A stretch of DNA of 64,000 nucleotides. It comes from a bacterium (GTDB taxonomy: Bacteria; Vulcanimicrobiota; Vulcanimicrobiia; Vulcanimicrobiales; Vulcanimicrobiaceae). The notes under the pieces are model-generated. The model was given only the letters and a program-made list of their open reading frames with translations. It had not been told where the DNA came from and ran no database searches. The translations under genes were made by a program, and so were the position numbers. Positions 60,083 to 64,000 of this stretch are shown piece after piece. Within the stretch, counting starts at the first letter, position 1; every line of letters begins with the position of its first letter. The stretch lies in assembly GCA_021832345.1 (NCBI GenBank), contig JAKBKY010000001.1:644385-708384 (forward strand), written 5' to 3'.

Positions 60083-60098
60083 TTCTCGAAATCTTCTC
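60083..60098. promoter_or_regulatory. Shared 16-base motif, copy 2
   Basis: Second exact copy of TTCTCGAAATCTTCTC, 66 bases before the radical SAM start at 60165 and about 45 bases from the divergent SRPBCC gene start. TATATG just before the ATG (about 60155) may be the -10 of the operon. Confidence 0.45.
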
Positions 60099-60164
60099 TC
60101 CGGGGCCGCCCTTCCCGAGTTCTTCTCATCCTCGTGACTTCTTCCGTGTATCCTTATATGACTT

Positions 60165-61220
60165 ATGGAAGCAGTTCCCGGTCAGACCTACGACGATGCT
60201 CCCCGGATCGTCATATGGGAGTTGACGCGCGCCTGTGCGCTTGCTTGTCGTCACTGCCGCGCTGAGGCGATCCCGCATCGGGATCCTCGCGAGTTGAGCA
60301 CGGCGGAAGCCCGGGCCCTGATCGACGCGGTGGCCGAGTGCGGTCGCCCGCTCTTCGTGCTGACCGGCGGCGACCCGTTGATGCGCGACGATCTGTATGA
60401 GATCGTCGAATACGGCGTGAGCGCGGGCTTGCGACTGGCGGTCTCGCCCAGTGCAACCGGGCGCTTGACGCGTCGTGCGCTTGAGCGGCTTGCGGCGGCA
60501 GGGTGCTCCCGTATATCGTTGAGCATCGATGCTCCCGATGCGCAGAGTCACGATGCGTTCCGCGGTGTCAAGGGGTCCTTCGGGCGTACGCTTGACGGGC
60601 TGCGGCATGCGCGAGAGTTCGGGATCGAAGTGCAGATCAATACGACGATCTCGCGCTTCAATCATACGCGCATCGCAGAGATGGCCGAGTTTTTGACGCC
60701 GCTCCAGATTGCGCTCTGGAGTGTCTTCTTTCTTGTGCCGGTCGGCCGGGGACAAGCGACGGAGTGCCTGGACGCGCACGAAACGGAAGCGGCGTTCGCT
60801 GCCCTCTATGCCGCCATGAAATATCTGCCGTGCCCGGTGAAGACGACCGAGGCCCCGCACTTTCGTCGCTTCGTCGCTCAGCGGCAAGCGCAGCCCTCGC
60901 CGCGTGGTGGTGGGATTGGGGACGGCCGCGGGTTCGTCTTTATCTCGCATATCGGCGAGGTGCACCCCAGCGGCTTTCTGCCGTACGTCGTGGGCAACGT
61001 GCGTGAGTCCCGCTTGATCGATCTCTATCGCGATGATCCGATCATGCAAAGTTTGCGCCGGCCCGATGGCTTCGGCGGCAAGTGCGGGAGCTGTGACTAC
61101 CGGTATCTGTGTGGCGGCTCGCGGGCTCGAGCGTTCGCGTATACCGGAGATTTGCTGGCGCAGGAGCCGTCTTGTCTGTATCAAGCACCCAAAACTTCGT
61201 GTGAGGTGACCCATGCTTAA
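60165..61220 (+). CDS. Radical SAM/SPASM protein, NirJ/AhbD-like (first of pair)
   Basis: The 351 residues include the cluster motif CALACRHCRAEA (C-x3-C-x2-C, about 25), LFVLTGGDPLMRDDLYEIVE, ISLSIDAPDAQSHDAF and a SPASM-type auxiliary cluster region (GKCGSCDYRYLCGGSRARAF, then PSCLYQ). It fits the group of SPASM radical SAM proteins next to heme-modifying enzymes (TIGR04053-like). The product may modify a heme or a peptide. It overlaps the next gene by 8 bases. Confidence 0.85.
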   Translation: MEAVPGQTYDDAPRIVIWELTRACALACRHCRAEAIPHRDPRELSTAEARALIDAVAECGRPLFVLTGGDPLMRDDLYEIVEYGVSAGLRLAVSPSATGRLTRRALERLAAAGCSRISLSIDAPDAQSHDAFRGVKGSFGRTLDGLRHAREFGIEVQINTTISRFNHTRIAEMAEFLTPLQIALWSVFFLVPVGRGQATECLDAHETEAAFAALYAAMKYLPCPVKTTEAPHFRRFVAQRQAQPSPRGGGIGDGRGFVFISHIGEVHPSGFLPYVVGNVRESRLIDLYRDDPIMQSLRRPDGFGGKCGSCDYRYLCGGSRARAFAYTGDLLAQEPSCLYQAPKTSCEVTHA

Positions 61221-62400
61221 TGTGACGCGGCTGCTCTGCGATATCGCCCAACCCATGGATGCGTTGCGTTATGGTCGCGGAGCGGACGCACCGTCTTCGG
61301 CGCGGGAACGTAAGCCGGTGGTCGTCTGGAACGTTTCGCGGACGTGCAACCTGCGGTGCTTGCACTGTTACAGCGATTCGAATGCGCGCGCGTACCCGGG
61401 CGAGTTAACCTTCGAACAGGGCAAGGCGCTGCTGGAGGATCTGGCCGCCTTCGGCGTTCCGGCCGTGCTGCTCTCGGGCGGCGAGCCGCTGGCGCGTGGG
61501 GATATCTTGGCCTTAGCGACCTACGGGCGCACGTTGGGCCTCAAGTTCACGCTGTCCACGAATGGGACGCTGATCAACCGGAAGACGGCTGAGCGGATCC
61601 GTGAGATCGGCTTTGCCTACGTCGGCATCTCGCTCGACGGCATCGGAACGACGAACGACCTCTTTCGTGGAATGCCCGGCGCCTTTCATCGCGCCGTGCG
61701 CGGCATGCGCAACTGCCGGGAGGTGGGGCAGAAGGTTGGGTTGCGCTTGACCTTGACCGCTCAAACGGTCGATGACCTTGAGGCGATCTTCGACTTCATC
61801 GACACGGAGAAGATCGAGCGAGCGTGTTTCTACCATCTCGTTCCGACGGGCCGCGGTCGCCAGGCCGAAGGCCTTGCGCCGGAGCGCACGCGCCAAGCGA
61901 TGGAGACGATCTTTCGGCGGACCCGTGAGTTTGCCGAGCGTGGGGATCCGCGCGAGATCCTCACGGTGGACAACCACGCCGATGCCGCGTACCTCTACCT
62001 CTCGCTTGAAGCTTCGCAGCCGCAGGCCGCCGCTCGCGCCTACGATCTGCTCTCCTGGAACGGTGGCGCGAAGAACTCATCGGGCATCGGCATCGCCGAT
62101 ATCGATACGCAAGGCAACGTCCATCCCGATCAGTTCTTCCAGAGTGTGACGCTCGGCAACGTGAAGGATCGGCCGTTTAGTGAACTCTGGAGCGAGCCCG
62201 GCGATCCGATGGTGCTGCAACTGCGAGACCAAACGTCGCATGTGACCGGCCGTTGTTCCGGCTGTCGCTTCCTCCCGATCTGCGGCGGCGGCTTTCGGGC
62301 ACGCGCCTATAACGCCACCGGAGACCTCTGGGCGAGCGACCCTGGATGTTATCTGAGCGATGCCGAAATAGCTAGCGATGCCGAAATAGCTCTGCGGTGA
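61213..62400 (+). CDS. Radical SAM/SPASM protein, NirJ/AhbC-like (second of pair)
   Basis: The 395-residue product has NVSRTCNLRCLHCYSDSNAR (C-x3-C-x2-C, about 43), VLLSGGEPLARGDIL, GISLDGIGTTNDLFRGMPGA and a C-terminal CSGCRFLPICGGGFRARAYN auxiliary-cluster site. It is the NirJ/AhbC type that removes propionate or acetate chains in heme d1 or the alternative siroheme-dependent heme route. The tail ends SDAEIASDAEIALR because an 18-bp stretch is duplicated (62356-62391). It is coupled to the membrane gene by a 4-base overlap. Confidence 0.85.
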   Translation: MLNVTRLLCDIAQPMDALRYGRGADAPSSARERKPVVVWNVSRTCNLRCLHCYSDSNARAYPGELTFEQGKALLEDLAAFGVPAVLLSGGEPLARGDILALATYGRTLGLKFTLSTNGTLINRKTAERIREIGFAYVGISLDGIGTTNDLFRGMPGAFHRAVRGMRNCREVGQKVGLRLTLTAQTVDDLEAIFDFIDTEKIERACFYHLVPTGRGRQAEGLAPERTRQAMETIFRRTREFAERGDPREILTVDNHADAAYLYLSLEASQPQAAARAYDLLSWNGGAKNSSGIGIADIDTQGNVHPDQFFQSVTLGNVKDRPFSELWSEPGDPMVLQLRDQTSHVTGRCSGCRFLPICGGGFRARAYNATGDLWASDPGCYLSDAEIASDAEIALR

Positions 62401-63653
62401 GATCCCAGCGGACACGCGGTCCGGCGGGGATATTCGGGCGTCGGCATTGGATTCCACCGGGCGCCTTCGCCTTCGGGCAACTCGCGCACGGTGCATCGTG
62501 GCTCGTCGCAATCATTGCGGCGCTGACCCTGCTAACTGGAAGCGACGGCTGGCAACTGGCCTGGATTCACCTCGTCGTCCTGGGTTGGTTTACCACGATC
62601 GCCTTCGGCATTCTTCTGCACGCTTTACCGGCGTTTACTGACGGCGTCTGGAAAGCGGAGACGCTGGCTCGTTGGTCGATTCTCGGCTTTGCCGCAGGTG
62701 TGTTTGGGATGGTGGTGGCGTTTGCCGCCGCATCGCCGTGGTTGCTGTATGCGGGTATACTTTGCGCCCTTTTTGCCGGAGTATATATTCTGAGTGCGCT
62801 TATAACGCTGGCCAAACCGATGCTGTTGCACAGCGTCGAGGGTGCTGTGGCTCGCGCGCTCGCCATAACACTTGGATTGCTGCTGGCAACGGTTATCCTG
62901 GGCGTCTTGCTTGTGCTGATGCGTGTCGGCGTGCCGATGCCGTGGTGGATCGTCCGCGTGCCGTTCATCCATGCAACGCTGGGAACCGTGGGGTGGCTCT
63001 GCCTGCTGGTATTCGGCGTGTCGTTGCGCACACTGCGCCCGATCACCGGCGCTGCGCCCGGAACGCCGTGGATGCACATCGCTACCGGCACGCTCACGCT
63101 CCTGGCAATTGTAGGTTTGGCGGTCGGCGCCGCAGAGGCATCAGTCGCGCTCCTGTGGCTTGGGGCGGGATGCTTCGGCGCCGGCGCACTGCTCTATGTC
63201 GCCGATGTCGTCGATCGGCTCCGCCGCGCAACTGTTCGTCATCGTCTGCCGCAGGGCTTTGTCATCGCTTCGATCCTCTGGCTCATCGTGGCACTGGGGC
63301 TGGGTGGCGCTGCCTTGGCTGGAGATGTGCCCCCTTCAGCCTATCTCTTCGTGCTGCTTATCGGGTGGGTTGGGCAGATGGTCAACGCCCACGGCCATCA
63401 CATCGGCGTTCGCCTCATCGCCACGATCTACCGAGGAGAAGACGACCAGACGCCGCCGGAGAGGTTGCTCTCACCGTTGGCCGGATGGATGTCGTTTGTG
63501 CTCTTCCAAGTGGCGATCGCAGTTGTGGCGATCGGCTTGCTCTGCGCGAACGCGGGGCTGACGGCGTTTGGATCGGCCATCGGTTTTCTCGGGTGGTGTG
63601 CGATGAGCGCAAACATGCTCCATGCCAAGGGCCGCGCGTTGCAGTCAGCGTAG
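62397..63653 (+). CDS. Multi-helix heme-copper/NnrS-like membrane protein
   Basis: The 418 residues form about twelve hydrophobic helices. Conserved-looking histidines lie in FAFGQLAHGASW, WIHLVVLGWFTTIAFGILLH, PFIHATLGTVGW and VNAHGHHIGVRL, the kind of arrangement seen in NnrS and cbb3-oxidase-like subunit I relatives that bind heme or NO. The coupling with NirJ/AhbC-like genes supports a respiratory or nitric-oxide role. The heme set is not complete enough to call it an oxidase. Confidence 0.72.
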   Translation: MRSQRTRGPAGIFGRRHWIPPGAFAFGQLAHGASWLVAIIAALTLLTGSDGWQLAWIHLVVLGWFTTIAFGILLHALPAFTDGVWKAETLARWSILGFAAGVFGMVVAFAAASPWLLYAGILCALFAGVYILSALITLAKPMLLHSVEGAVARALAITLGLLLATVILGVLLVLMRVGVPMPWWIVRVPFIHATLGTVGWLCLLVFGVSLRTLRPITGAAPGTPWMHIATGTLTLLAIVGLAVGAAEASVALLWLGAGCFGAGALLYVADVVDRLRRATVRHRLPQGFVIASILWLIVALGLGGAALAGDVPPSAYLFVLLIGWVGQMVNAHGHHIGVRLIATIYRGEDDQTPPERLLSPLAGWMSFVLFQVAIAVVAIGLLCANAGLTAFGSAIGFLGWCAMSANMLHAKGRALQSA

Positions 63654-63671
63654 GATCTCATCTGAGTCAAC

Positions 63672-64000
63672 ATGCCGCTGGAAACCCGCTGGTTCGTCAA
63701 GACCTCACTGCTGTGGCTGGTGGCAGCCTTTGCCTTGGGCGCCATCATGCTGATCGTCCAGGCTTTCGGTCGGTCGATACCGGCGTCGATCATCGTCGCA
63801 CACACCCACATGGCCTTCGTCGGTTGGCTGGTGAACTTCATCATTGGGATCGCCCTCTGGATGTTGCCGGCGAATCGAGAGCGCTTCCCCAAGAATCGCG
63901 GGCGCTATCCCTCTGGGGCCGTCTGGGTCACCTTTTGGTTCTTGAACGTGGGCCTGGCGATCCGCGTCATTGTGGAGCCGCTTGCCGCGCCGCATACTCC
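63672..64000 (+). CDS. Heme-copper-oxidase-like membrane protein, 3'-truncated by window
   Basis: The ATG at 63672 opens a frame that continues past the window end (109 codons visible). LWLVAAFALGAIMLIVQAFG is the first helix and AHTHMAFVGWLVNFIIGIAL then WMLPANRERFP contains the H-x-H and GW pattern of cbb3-like subunit I relatives. It starts 18 bases after the previous stop, so it is in the same operon. A second member of the preceding protein's family is likely. Confidence 0.7.
   Translation, partial: MPLETRWFVKTSLLWLVAAFALGAIMLIVQAFGRSIPASIIVAHTHMAFVGWLVNFIIGIALWMLPANRERFPKNRGRYPSGAVWVTFWFLNVGLAIRVIVEPLAAPHT

Overview
The window is a GC-rich (mostly about 60-65% G+C by eye) bacterial chromosome segment. 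Core genes (pnp, ubiD/ubiA-type genes, comEC, leuS, comEA, an FprA-type reductase) are cut by accessory blocks rich in toxin-antitoxin (TA) modules and worn-out insertion sequences. Lineage cannot be fixed from sequence reading alone. The look of the housekeeping proteins, the GTG starts and the mix of leaderless-looking and SD-led genes suggest an uncultured didermic or deep-branching phylum such as Eremiobacterota (WPS-2). That is an inference, not a demonstration.

Layout. 0-2.2 kb: end of a GT4 glycosyltransferase, the C-terminal stub of a gamma-glutamyltransferase cut off at an IS200/IS605-like remnant, and a small secreted protein. 2.3-8.3 kb: pnp with a good terminator, a coupled ubiD-ubiA pair and a branched-chain-amino-acid-type binding protein. 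8.3-10.3 kb: HicB remnant, brnTA, a secreted protein and a truncated TolC gene. 10.4-14.2 kb: GntR(YtrA)-ATPase-permease-permease operon with a clear palindromic operator. 14.2-16.8 kb: methyltransferase, an inverted-repeat element and an operon of unknown paralogous small proteins. 16.9-22.1 kb: comEC, hipBA between 27-bp direct repeats, and a nucleotidyltransferase pair of unknown role.

22.2-45.2 kb is an extracellular polysaccharide locus. It holds three copies (one intact, two broken) of a nucleotide-sugar epimerase separated by TA-like cassettes, UDP-glucose dehydrogenase, UDP-xylose-synthase-type decarboxylase, several GT2/GT4 glycosyltransferases, a cobalamin-type radical SAM enzyme, two methyltransferases, a TPR protein and two large GT-C-like membrane proteins. 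Together they could make UDP-glucuronate and UDP-xylose and assemble a polymer. It ends inside a decayed copy of the leuS 3' end.

45.2-53.2 kb is an island between that leuS fragment and the true leuS 3' end. It contains IS66, IS21, TnpB and resolvase scraps, a two-gene membrane module of unknown function, and a run of TA modules (TumE remnant, RelE/Phd, MazF, VapBC, RHH-PIN, RHH-MazF), part of it bracketed by 52-bp direct repeats. 53.2-58.7 kb: leuS, comEA, a coiled-coil protein with 54-bp tandem repeats, and fprA. 59.1-64 kb: CuA-type cupredoxin, two SPASM radical SAM proteins of the NirJ/AhbC type and two heme-copper/NnrS-like membrane proteins, probably a respiratory or denitrification-linked cluster.

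The recurring pattern is that TA or TA-like cassettes sit between duplicated ends of neighbouring genes: probable at the epimerase, leuS and hipBA sites, tentative at brnTA. The least explained gene sets are the 630-aa/119-aa membrane pair (46.0-48.4 kb), the nucleotidyltransferase pair (21.0-22.1 kb), the HEPN-like pair (24.7-25.5 kb) and the CYVLDEA paralog operon (15.4-16.2 kb).
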